Shown: one piece after another, positions 43,694 through 55,160 of the stretch
How positions within the stretch are numbered: position 1 is the first letter of the stretch
Layout of the letters: each line of letters opens with the position of its first letter
Source of the DNA: Magicicada septendecula
Lineage: Eukaryota > Arthropoda > Insecta > Hemiptera > Cicadidae
Direction of reading: 5' to 3'
Assembly (NCBI GenBank): GCA_034769895.1
Contig: CM068373.1
Coordinates: 26,912,120-26,976,119 of the forward strand
DNA: 64,000 nucleotides
Notes under the pieces: model-generated
The model's database searches: none
Seen by the model: only the letters and a program-made list of their open reading frames with translations
What the model was told of the DNA's origin: nothing
Program-made: the position numbers and the translations under genes

Positions 43694-44400
43694 CTTATTC
43701 TCGTCCCGTGCATAGGCGTGCTGGGTAGCGACGTGGACCAAGATGGGTTTGTGGTCGGATGTCAGCTGCGTAACCGAGAATACCTCGACCGGACAGACAA
43801 TTCCTTGGGTAACCGCGATATCCAGAACATCGGGAGCCGCGTTAGGTAGCGTCGGAAAGAAGGTGGGTTGCGCTGGAACAATCACCATCGCCCGGCCCGT
43901 TTCAACATATCTGAGCAAGCGCTTCCCGTTGGGAATAGTTAAGCGACTATTCCAAACGCGATGCTTGCAATTCAAATCGCCGGCCAAAATTACCCTTCAG
44001 TGGGAATCGAAGATGACGTCCAGGTCGCCGACAAGGAGTTCAGCGGGAGGGGGCTTGTATGCTGAAACCACGAGGACGCCGCCAAGAGCTCCGTGGACCT
44101 CAATGGCGGTGGCCTCTAGGTTAGTGCGCTGCGGCAAAGCGACACGATAATGACCTATAGAGGTCCTCAACTCGATCGCCGTGCCGCCTCATTGTCGGGC
44201 AACTCGGTCATCCCGATAGACCACGTACTTCGGTAATCGAAACCGGTTCGGCTGGGTCAGGTGGGTTTCTGTGAGGAGACGTACGTCGAGTTGAACCGAG
44301 CCAGGAATTCTAGAAGATCTGAATGCTTGGAACCGATGGAGTTAGCATTCCAGGCTACGAGCGAGAGGTCTCGTCTAAGGGCTCGGTTCATAGAAGAACT
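43694..44400 (-). pseudogene. Jockey-like ORF2 endonuclease, 5' half of the interrupted element
   Basis: The minus-strand reading from ~44290 gives LLTETHLTQPNRFRLPKY, VYRDDRVARQ then a stop, GGTAIELRTSIGHYR, LEATAIEVHGALGGVLVVSA and, in 43685-43987, AGDLNCKHRVWNSR, APDVLDIAVTQG and QLTSDHKPILVHV. These are the E, GDxN and SDH blocks of the exonuclease III-like domain. The frame reaches ARDENKVI at 43694 and is then cut by the inserted LINE; it resumes at 38812. Confidence 0.85.
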
Positions 44401-46030
44401 GTCACAGCACAAGCTCCCACCAAGAGCATGAACCTCTCGGTTCGGTCAGCAGTTTCCAGGCGGTCACGGATGGACCTGAAGGTGGATGCGACTTTCTTGA
44501 GGTCGTAGCTTGACAGAAAGTCGCGGACGAACTGTGCGTCATTGGAAGTGACGGACTGGGCGGTTTGTCTGGAAACTGTGGTCGCATAAGAGCGACCAGG
44601 CTTAACGGCAGATTGGGTCGTGTTGGTGGAAGCTACAGGACCAGGGGCAGTCGTATTTGAATTTTCGGTAGGGAAAGTACGCTGCTGCGCTTCGTCGGAT
44701 TTGTACCGGGAAGCAGGTCTTTTCTTGGGCTGTGGGCAAGCAGGAACTCGGGTCTGAGCATCCGGTGTGGTTATCCCTTGTTTCTTGGGATTAGTTTTGC
44801 CTACTCGCGGATAACGCGGAGGTGGCAGTGGTGGCGAGGCTACCTCTGGTTCAGAGGCGGGAGTTGGTGGTTCCGCGGAGGTGGAGGGCTGGATCTCCGC
44901 TCCATAACCGAGGTAGTGGCTACAGGGCGTGTCTCTGCTACGGAAGGCGACGCGGATCGTTTTTGTTCCTTGGTAGGGGCTGGAGGTGGAGCCGGAGAGG
45001 GCTCGCGCCGTGCCGGTGGTGACTATGGAGTCGTCTTAGCCTGAACTTTAGGGTTTATCTGTGCTGGGGGCTGCGTTACTGGTTGCCTCGGTTTTGGGAG
45101 GGGCCCCTGCGGCTTTCGCTTGAGGAGCTCCGCCCTATATACCGGGCAGTTGCTATAGTTGGCTGCATGGCCTTCGCCACAATTGATGCAGCGGTATTGA
45201 GACTTATCTGCCACAGTGCAGGACTGTGTTGAATGTCCCAGAGACCAACGTAAGCAGGTCGGAGCACTGCGGCAGATGTCGGTGTGGTGGCTGAACCTCT
45301 GGCACCGGTGGCACTGCGCTAGCTTGCCCGGGGCGCGACTGGATTCCACCCGGACGCGGAAGCCAAACACCCGTGTCAGGTGGAAGATCTTGTCTGCAGC
45401 CTCGCCCTTCTCAAGGTGGAGACGGACGACTGGTAGAGGGACTCGGTTTTCATAGTTGGTGAACAGGCGGAAAATTGCCTCCACCGGGTAACCTAGGTCT
45501 CGGAGTCCCATGAGCATCTCCTGTGAATCAGTATGCGCGTCAAGCCCACGCAGAATTACAGACAAGGGCTTGACGCGACGGGGAGAGATGGTATGGTATT
45601 GCAGGTTATTAGCCTGCAAGAAGGCCTCGACCAAGCGGTGGTCCTCGAGCCGACGTACGACAACCTTGACCGTGTCATCGCCAAACCGCCAAGCAGCTTA
45701 AGGTCAAGTTTGTCAGCCGACAGTCCGTGGGCTGCGATCAGCCGCCGGTATAAGGCGGCGACATTGGACACTCCGTGTTCGAACAGGGGCGGCGTGCGAC
45801 AAACAGCTGAGGGAGCCGGAGCTGCACCCGAAGTAGTCGGCACCGCGGCCTGTTGGCCCTGAGAAGGACCGATGTCCGTGGCCGAGGTCCGAGAGGAAGC
45901 GGACTCGGAGGAATGGTTTCTCCTAGGCTTCTTAGCCGAGCGTCTACGCGGACCAACGGTCACGTATTCGTCCGGTCCTTCCACCGGGAGGGGAGGTAAC
46001 GGGTGAGGAAGCAAGTGTTTTAACACATAA
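44401..46030 (-). pseudogene. Jockey-like ORF1 of the interrupted element
   Basis: 45023-45634 reads LSVILRGLDAHTDSQEML, GYPVEAIFRLFTNYENR, then zinc knuckles CHRCQRFSHHTDIC, CLRWSLGHSTQSC (second Cys of the CxxC changed to Trp-Ser context) and CINCGEGHAANYSNC. An upstream piece in another frame (45556-46026) starts MLKHLLPHPLPPLPVEGPDE and includes the basic RRRSAKKPRR. The 3' part (44401-45020) is out of frame. It is homologous in layout to the intact ORF1 at 41759-43342 but clearly diverged, so the two elements are related subfamilies. Confidence 0.8.
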
Positions 46031-46733
46031 TTGAGTTGTAAGGCGTATTGTATTTGAAAGCCTTAAGTTATATTGAAATTTGTAATTTTGCCTGTGGTAG
46101 TACCTTAAAAAACGACTGGCAGTTTTATTTACGATTCCGGTATAAGATTACAGGGAACCATTTTAAATAAAACTGAATTTTTAAAATTTTCTCGCGTATA
46201 TTTTCCAAATCTCCAAATTTCTCATTGACTCCTGGCACGAGCGACTGTTATTGCTTTATGCGCTTCCAGGTGGTTGTGGAATGTCCCATTAAAACAGTAA
46301 TTTCTTCTTTATGCCTTTTAACTTCCCAAGTAAGAAGAACGTAAGAACTATACGGACGAATAAACAGGAATTCCACAACTTTCCTATATTAAGATTATAT
46401 TAACATCAGGATCCACTGGTGTTACATCAGGTTCTTTGAGCTTCTACCAATCGACCAGGTTGTCTGTACAATTTTAATGTTAACTGTGGTTTTCCCGTTT
46501 TCTAGCTTTTGTGCGCGTACTCCAAGTGTATTTTTGTCTTGACAAAGTCCTACGATTTTCACTTTAAGTTTATTAGAGTTGGAAACTTGTTAATAAAATT
46601 GTGATTTGTGAAGAGCTATGTTCACAGTAACGTAGTAAATATAATCTGGGTTCCTGAATACTTTAATTCGCCATTCATGGAACCTATGTTGTAGCATCTC
46701 CTATCATTAGTGAAAGTACCAACAACAGTGCAA
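46031..46733. other. No recognisable gene
   Basis: AT-rich sequence between the Jockey-like element and the minisatellite. Nothing recognised. Confidence 0.4.
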
Positions 46734-47210
46734 TCTGTCATTGGTATAGTTACATTGTATAGTAAAGATAACAATCCTCCTGAGCTTTTGTCTGTCATTG
46801 GTATAGTTACATTGTATAGTAAAGGTAACAGTCCTCCTGAGCTTTTGTCTGTCATTGGTATAGTTACATTGTATAGTAAAGATAAAAATCCTCCTGAGCT
46901 TTTGTCTGTCATTGGTATAGTTACATTGTATAGTAAAGATAACAATCCTCCTGAGCTTTTGTCTGTCATTGCTATAGTTACATTGTATAGTAAAGATAAC
47001 AATCCTCCTGAGCTTTTGTCTGTCATTGGTGTAGTTACATTGTACAGTAAAGATAACAATCCTCCTGAGCTTTTGTCTGTCATTGGTATAGTTACATTGT
47101 ATAGTAAAGATAACAATCCTCCTGGGCTTTTGTCTGTCATTGGTATAGTTACATTGTATAGTAAAAATGACAATCCTCCTGAGCTTTTGTCTGTCATTGG
47201 TATATCTGGA
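46734..47210. repeat. Minisatellite, 57-bp unit, about 8.3 copies
   Basis: CATTGGTATAGTTACATTG recurs every 57 bp from 46739. Units differ by a few bases each. Because 57 is a multiple of three, frames stay open on both strands for 170-192 codons; these are not genes. It ends 16 bp before the LTR-like repeat at 47226. Confidence 0.95.
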
Positions 47211-47225
47211 GTCTATATTTAATAT

Positions 47226-47834
47226 TGTTACGGCGGTCTGCTGATCGTCGTATGGGACAGTGGAAATTAAAATACAAGACACCAATTAAGTCACCAATTA
47301 CATCAACGAGCTTTAATTATCACAATTAAACAGTTTGCAATTAACAAGACAGTCCCTTACAACAAATCAAATAAAAATTCTTCACACGCAATAAAAATGT
47401 TCACTGATAGGCTATAACACACAATTGTATTACAATTGTTGCGCACAATTATAAAACACGTAAAACACTTCGCCACAATACTTTGAACCGCGCTGTGTAA
47501 ATCGTCACTCAAACGCACTGTGTAATCGCCCGACAATAACTAACTTGACCGTCGCTGAATGGCTGAATTTATACCCCGTTTATTTCCAGAATAACCTGTC
47601 ACATTGGATGACTTGTTAAACAAACAAGCGCTTTTGAGAATCCACTAGAAACACGTCCTTGAACACACTGCGCTGATCGGTATGGTCTGCTATAGACCCC
47701 ATGGTTGACGCGTAAATGTCTTTCACCGCATAGTAGCAGCATTATGTACGCACACACACATTACAGCTGGAATATTCGAGAAAATTGTAGAACTTTCCGT
47801 ATTACGTAACACTTTTTCCGCGTTACGTAACAAT
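47226..47834 (-). mobile_element. LTR-like repeat (-), best full copy
   Basis: Starts TGTTACGGCGG and ends TTACGTAACA, so the ends are the inverted TGTTACG/CGTAACA. On the minus strand a TATA-like ACGGGGTATAAATTCAGCC lies near 47570, as expected for an LTR promoter. ATAT flanks both sides, but similar bases also follow the 25915 copy, so the duplication is not certain. No internal retroelement genes adjoin it. Confidence 0.65.
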
Positions 47835-47865
47835 ATAATAATGGTGCTTGTGGAACTCAAAGTTT

Positions 47866-48921
47866 GACAAAACCAAAATTTGTGTCTTCAACTCTACAGG
47901 ACGTAACATAAAACACTTCTTTCAATCTCCAGTCCCCGTTGCCCTTGCTACAGTAACCCCGAAGCGTGTCTGCAAATATCAAGGCGTCACTCTTGACTCC
48001 AAGCGAACCTAGCAGCTACGTGTCAAACGAACTACAGACCTAGCCCGAAACCGAATCCGAACACTGCGAGTTCTTAGCAACCCTCGTAGATACTCACCCG
48101 CATCCTACATTGCTTGTCTTTGCCCCCATCATGACCTACCCACATTCCATCATGACCTACGCACATCATGACCTGCTAACTGCTGATCCTGCCCGCCGTA
48201 AACCATACAGAATCAGTGAACGGCGATCCATTCAACTGATTTTCCGCAGGCCTCTTAAAACCACAACCTGTAACAACGGTCTGTACTCTATATAACGAAC
48301 CCAATACTCTGTATGTGACAACGCCCTCAATAAACTCTATCCTATCCTAGACCCTTTCCTTTATAAATTAAACTGGAAATATTCCCGCGAAGCAACGTGC
48401 CTCCGTTCAATCAATCGGAGCCACCACTATTAACAGAACTAGCAGGAACACCCACAGACCTTCCTTCCTCATAGTCCGTCTTCTAACTGTTGCCGGTGAG
48501 CCTCCTCCAAGAATCCTCGCAGACACAGAAACCCCTAAATACATATATCACCCATACTCCACTTTGCATCAGTTTTGATCTCCGAACTATCTTTACACTT
48601 TATATTTTGCCCTTTTCTTTGTGTCTCTCGGCTATACCTTGACCCCGCATGGACGCTCCACTCCATCTTTAGCGTCCTGCGCTACTTCACCCCGTCTTGG
48701 CTGTTCATTAGTGTTTTTATTTTGTCACTCCCGTCAGCATCTTCTAACACCAATTTACCATTTAGCTGTTCACACTACATTGACACACACATTATTGTGT
48801 GCTCACACACTATTCTTTCGTCTAAGTGCCTCCACTTTCTCCCCCTTAATCCTGCTCTGGCGTGCGTCTCTTCTTAACAGAAGACTTAATACAAGCCTCA
48901 GCACCAAAAAAAAAAAAAAAA
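47866..48921 (+). mobile_element. 5'-truncated LINE with poly(A) and 12-bp TSD
   Basis: Flanked by AACTCAAAGTTT at 47854-47865 and 48922-48933, with a poly(A) run at 48905-48921 before the right copy. This is the hallmark of target-primed LINE insertion. The 5' part reads TKICVFNSTGRN, FFQSPVPVALATVTPK, YQGVTLDSKRT and LARNRIRTLRVLSNPRRYSP. These match the KYLGVTLDxKLT ... NRIxxLRxLxNP segment after the RT of Jockey/CR1-type LINEs. Stops follow and the rest is 3' UTR. The insertion is inferred to be fairly young because the TSD is perfect. Confidence 0.85.
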
Positions 48922-48933
48922 ACTCAAAGTTTT

Positions 48934-50220
48934 ATTAATTGATAGCTACCTAAGGTATTGCTAAAATCAATGAACAGCAATATAAATTAATAAAAGCTGG
49001 TAAAATTGTGCTCATAATGGGAAATTTTAGAACAGATTCGAGAAGTAAAATTCTGTTTAGAAAACTCAAAAAAATGTTATTTGAAGGTCACATAAAAAAA
49101 ATGTATGGACCGCTGTAAAAGACGTTACCCTTGCGAAATAATATAGCATATTACAGTAGGAACACGAAATCTGCGGATAGAGTTTAAATTTATAATATAG
49201 CGATGGGCACAGGTAACCTGGGGTATAAAAAAGTAGATGGAGACTTATTAATTGCCAAGCGAACATACAGCTGGAACTGCATTAAAATTTTAGAATAGTT
49301 TAATATGAGAAAGCAAGTCAACGCAAAGCTGAATAATAATAGGTATTACGGATAAGGGAAAACACTTCTGTTGAAAGCATTTATTGGAAAATTATGTGTT
49401 TGCTTTAGAAGTGTTTATGGGCGGTACTTTTTCGACAGTAACACTGAATTATTGTGTTTGTATAACGCAAACACATAAACTCTTCTCTCATCTCTGTTTC
49501 GTACTCCTGCAAATAAAATTGTGCGCGTTGTTTCAATGTAGATCCTGTCATCCCTCCCTAATATAAAACAGCCCACTCCGTAAGTAAACCTACTCTATTG
49601 TTCATTTTTCTGACTCGCTGATTATTTATTTTCTACTATGTCTACGCTTTCAAGGATTTTGTTTTCGACTAGTATAATTTATGTGTTCTTTTGAACTGAA
49701 TTTGGAAAATACAGCCTCACACCAGAAGATGTGCCTACAGTCTGCAGTATCTGTGTGTTATGTATAGAAGAAGGTGATTTTAACCGTTAGAGTCTGCCAT
49801 TATTAAAGGAAAAGACCCAAGTTGTAGGTGCTTGTGTTGGGTTTCCTCTACCCAAAAAGGAGTAGTAGTAGTAGTAGTAGTAGTAGTAGAGCGTACGGTC
49901 ATATTTCTCTGAAGTTAAGTTCATAGTTCAGATGTTTAATACCATTAAATTATTTGCTGATAAAGAATTAAAAAATAACTGAAGCTAGTAGTACAGCTAG
50001 CACACTGATGTCTAACTAGCTGAGTGAGAATAATATAATTTACTTTTACTAAACAACCGGTATAGAGATACAAGCCAAATGTATATCTTCAACGTTCTAC
50101 CACTAATGCCTCTACCACCACAACTATTCTTAATGGAGTTTTATTAATATACTATGATTTGATGATATAAAACGTACTTTCAAAATTATGGAAAGCAAGC
50201 AGTACCTTAACGTAGAGGAA
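48934..50220. other. No gene; short (AGT)n at 49861-49889
   Basis: AT-rich. The (AGT)n run follows TTTCCTCTACCCAAAAAGG and could be another element's tail, but no coding remnant was recognised upstream. Confidence 0.4.
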
Positions 50221-50224
50221 TATA

Positions 50225-51560
50225 TAGATACATTTTTATTCTGCACTATTACAGAATAGGCATGCTGCCCATTCTGCCTCAAACAATCCTTCAACGCTAT
50301 TTGGCCGTATCAACACTTTTCCCTCCTAATGGTTTTTTCCAAATCTTCCTCCAAGTACTTTTCTCTGTACTATAATCCCCTGCAATAAGTAAAATCTCTA
50401 TTCATTTCTCATTAGATGTCGAAGGTACTGAAACTTTCTTATCTTCACTGTGTTAATAACTTCCCTTTCATTCTTCATTTTTTTAAGAACTTCAACATTA
50501 GTTATAAGAGCTGTCCATGAAATGGTCAGTATTCTACGGTAGAGCCACATTTCGAAAGATTCCAATTTCTTAGTTGTGGCTTCAGTCAAAGTCCAAGATT
50601 CTACACCGTAGAAGAGGACCGAGAATATGTAGCAGCGTAAAAGTCCCATCTTTGTGTTTATTGTTAAATTGTGACTTTTGAATAAACTGTTCATTCTAGT
50701 GTACACTGCTCTTGCCTTTCAAATTCTGCTCTTTATTTCTTGAGAGTGGTTCATTGTCTATAGTGCCAAGATATGTAAATTTACTTATACGTTCAACTGG
50801 CCTTTAGTTTATATTAAGGGTGCAGTTTGTGAACTTGTTCTTAGATACAATCATTAGCTTCCTTTTATTAGCATTGATGTCTAGACCATATCGACGGCTG
50901 CTTTCTGTCACTGTATACATTAGTTGTTGCAGCCCCTCTAAGCTATCTGCGACTATGACGGTATCATCCGCGTAACGTATGTTATTTATTATTTCACCGT
51001 TCAGAGAGATTCCCACATTACATTCATCTAAAGCTTTTCTAAAAATACCCTTCCGAGTAGATACTATCTCTAAAAGCGGAGATAGTATACATCCTTGTCT
51101 TACTCCACACAGAATCTGTATCTCTTTAGTTTTCTCTTTATCTACTCTCACCACTGCAGATTGGTTCCAATGCAGTGTAGCTATTATCCTTTTCCATCTA
51201 ATATTTTTCAGGACATCCATCATTTTATGATGTTGGAGTCTGTCAAAGGCCTTCTGGTAATCGATGAAACATGCAAATAGATAACAGTTTACATCTCTAC
51301 ATCGTTGGAGTAGCACCTGAATCTGAGTAGAGCCTTTCGTGTACCTACTGCATCTCTGAAATCAAACTGTGTGGCTCATACCTGTTCTTCACAGATTTTC
51401 TATATTCTCTTGATGAAGAGTTCGAGAAGGTGACTCACTAAGCTAACAGTTCTATATTCATCACATTGTTTGGCTCCTTTGTAATGGTTAGTAATTCAAT
51501 ATTTCCTTGGAACCCTACACGTTGCCGTTTGATCAGCGTGTGTAGTCCACTTGTTCTTGG
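50225..51560 (-). pseudogene. LINE reverse transcriptase, palm to C-terminus
   Basis: The minus-strand reading: EYRTVSLVSHLLELF, TQFDFRDAVGTRKAL, LLQRCRDVNCYLFACFIDYQ with KAFDRLQHHKMMDVL (catalytic Asp), GVRQGCILSPLLEI, NIRYADDTVIVADS (YADD), YGLDINANKRKLMIVS, then in a second frame LLRCYIFSVLFYGVESWTLT and KLESFEMWLYRRILTISW. This is an endonuclease/RT LINE of the same family as 26960-27420. There are two or more frameshifts. The endonuclease is not recognisable, although weak remnants may reach ~51830. Confidence 0.88.
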
Positions 51561-52034
51561 CACTGAGTACTTTATCTATTGGTGTATAGACTTCATTCCT
51601 AACAGAAAAAGTTCATCTCAGTGGCTTTAATACGTTCTTCCTGCTACTTTCTAATGCCCCTAGTCTGCGAGCCCGGAGCAGCCACTGTTTAGAAAAATTT
51701 GATTTGTGTGTCGTTTCTCAACATGTTCCGTAATCTCTTTTTTTTCTTCCCACATATCCACATGAACTTTAGTAGGATTCATCAAGCAATCTGTTAAGTA
51801 TGATTTCTGGCTTCTCTCTGTATTATACATATACTGTCTTCTGTGAAATCCTCTCCTACAGACAACACTATCTTTGCATCACAATATAAGTTCTACAGTT
51901 AAACGTTAATAAACAGATGTATAGGATAACCCTGCTTAAACACATTGTCCATGAATGGATGTTTTATCTCTATGAAAAGCGTTATCATATTCTTGTGTTT
52001 TATTGGTCAATGACGTTCATCTCCTTTGAAAAGA

Positions 52035-52117
52035 TTCTAATCTAATATTTTTCAGGACATCCATCATTTTATGATGTTGGACTCTGTCGAAGACCTTCTG
52101 GTAATCGATGGAACATG
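52035..52117 (-). pseudogene. Second short copy of the LINE palm segment
   Basis: TTTTTCAGGACATCCATCAT to CTTCTGGTAATCGATG nearly repeats 51196-51280. It encodes the DRVQHHKMMDVLKN block on the minus strand and is bounded by unrelated sequence, so it is a stray duplicate of the RT rather than part of a full copy. Confidence 0.7.
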
Positions 52118-52149
52118 CAAAAAAATCAGCGTGTTCATGTTCTTTTTGC

Positions 52150-52298
52150 ATGAATAATCTCCTATAAGCCTATAGTGTCACTATAAATGTGATTCAATAC
52201 ATATTTAACGTAAATACTTCATAAATATATATAACTACTGACTCGGAACACTAATTTTACTTCCATGTTCCATAAGGAAACGGCGAAAAAAACCATGT
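52150..52298. repeat. Direct repeat copy 1 (~150 bp)
   Basis: Matches 52680-52832 at most positions (AATAATCTCCTATAAGCC, GTGATTCAATACATATTTAA, ACTGACTCGGAACACTAATT). ACTACTGACTCGGAACACTA is also the end sequence of the PLE copy at 2096. About 52385-52430 also resembles the PLE terminal block (GGCCGCTAGGAGCAGTGTC). Confidence 0.8.
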
Positions 52299-52799
52299 TA
52301 ATCTCCTTTGTATTGTTCACTACGTAATGCACATTATTGACTTGGAATTATACTTGTTTCACATAGCTGGGCCTGAGGCATGTTTTGTACAGGCGGCCGC
52401 TAGGAGCAGTGTCGGTTCCAGTGCTGGTGGACAACATAGTGCTATTGTTTGTATGGGTTGACAGATATTTGTTTCATGAGTGATCTGTTCAAGAAGGTCT
52501 AAATTGTGTATGACGTAAATTGTGTCTATTTATTTATATCGTTTTTCCGTACGATTTGCATGGACGTGTGTGTAAAGTATGTGGAAAACATTTTCTCTAA
52601 TCACTCAGCCCACATAGTTAAAAAACCAAAACTTAACGATAAAAAGAAACCCAATGACATTGTTGATATAAGCCTAGAAGACGAATAATCTCCTACAAGC
52701 CTATAGTGTTACTATATATGTGATTCAATACATATTTAACGTAAATACTTCATAAATATGCTATCACTACTGACTCGGAACACTAATTTTAATTCCATT

Positions 52800-53640
<841 letters not shown>

Positions 53641-53644
53641 TGTA

Positions 53645-54045
53645 ATACTTTTACTTTGTAGCCTGAACTAATTTTCGCTTATTACAAACTTCGTCAGAGG
53701 CTGCCGCTAGGAGCGCTGTCTGTCTTGTTCTTGGTGACGGGTGTGTGGTGATATGTTTGAATAGTATGTGTGATTTTAATTGTGTCTGTTGTTCTAGATG
53801 TTGTTTTTATGTGTTTTTGAACACAACATCTATCTTTCTAACGACGGCGCCGTGATCAAGAACAAGACAGACAGCGTCCTAGCGGCAGCTTTTGACGAAG
53901 CTTGTAATAAGCGTAAACTAGTTTAGGCTACAAGGTAAAAGTTTTACATTTTTACCAATACAAAATTAGTGTTCCGCGTCAGTAGTGATATATTTATCAT
54001 TAGTCAATCAACGGACACGTCATGGGCAACAAAATCCAGTAAATA
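53645..54045. mobile_element. Penelope-like foldback lacking its coding core
   Basis: About 53645-53745 (GTAGCCTGAACTAATTTTCG, GCCGCTAGGAGCGCTGTCTG) is inverted at about 53850-53945. Both arms match the ends of the PLE at 2096-3065, and the 3' flank matches it as far as ~54045. The GIY-YIG segment is deleted. Confidence 0.75.
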
Positions 54046-54098
54046 CTTTATCATAACTGTAGATTAGTTCTTAACTTCCGCTTTCGGTGTCAACATTG

Positions 54099-54241
54099 TT
54101 AAGATTATTCACAGCCGGGCTGTGTTAGTCCGTGGTAGACTGTTGTTATTAGTGACAAATGTTTGTGTCCCACCATCGGGGGCCAACTTTAGTGTCCACA
54201 GTTTTTGTGGATATTCGCCGATTCACCCTGTAACCCCTCCT

Positions 54242-54274
<33 letters not shown>

Positions 54275-55043
54275 GAGAGGCTACTAGTTATTTAAAACTA
54301 GGCAGAAGGCCTAGGAGAAGCATAAAATGCGCTGGGTCCAGTGAGACGGGACTTGCAATAAAAACTCGCTATTAACAAACAATATAACAGCCCTTTACTA
54401 AATTTCAAAGTTCTCATAAGTTTCATAATCCATATTAACCTTTCTTAAATTATATTTTGTGTATATATGTAGATATATATGAATTGCAATTTAAAATTTA
54501 CCATGCTTTTTTATCCTCATATATCACAATTCAGGAAACATTCTTTTACTGTCATATTTCCCACAATAGTATTCCCGACATTATAAATATAAATATATAT
54601 ATATCATTAAAGAAACTTGGTTCGGCAGGGGGAAACGGCTGCTTCTGCCCGTTACAGCTGATATCAGACTGACTCAGCCTGCCTCAAGCAAGCGTGTCGA
54701 AAAAACATAAACGCGCTACTCCGCCACCAGATCGCGTCGGCATTCAGTGCAACCCCCCGAAACGTCCACTCCGTACCGACGCGTAATTACCATAATTAAT
54801 TTATTTCGGCAGTTGATCCTCTTAAGCAATTTCTCCACAATAGAAGCGCCGGGACTTAAACTCCCGGTACAACCCCCCCCCCTGTACTGAAGTAGAGTTA
54901 GTGAAAGAACTGGAGTGAATTGGCGAATATCTGATGCAAAAACTGTGGACACTAAAGATGGCCTCCGATGCCAGGACAGAAACCTTTGTCACTAATAACA
55001 ACAGTCTACCGCGGCCTAGCACTCCGGCTATGAATAATCTTAA
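54099..55043. repeat. ~150-bp inverted repeats around 54247-54899
   Basis: 54099-54236 (TTAAGATTATTCACAGCCGG, TAGACTGTTGTTATTAGTGA, TTTAGTGTCCACAGTTTTTG) is present in inverted orientation at 54900-55043, with moderate divergence. The space between holds a poly(T) run (54244-54272) and no recognised gene. It may be a foldback element or terminal repeats of an unknown element next to the PLE at 55161. Confidence 0.7.
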
Positions 55044-55160
55044 GAATAGCAAAACTCTTTTTCCCACGGGTTGCAATATATTATGGTGTTATCTCTATTT
55101 TGGGTTACGTTTCATTGCCCTTCAGTGAAAATTTACCTTCATTATGTATGTATAGTCTCC

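Noticed and set aside
46622..47285. Three ORFs of 170-192 codons on both strands
   Set aside because: A 57-bp tandem unit divisible by three keeps all these frames open; the repeated peptides have no domain character.
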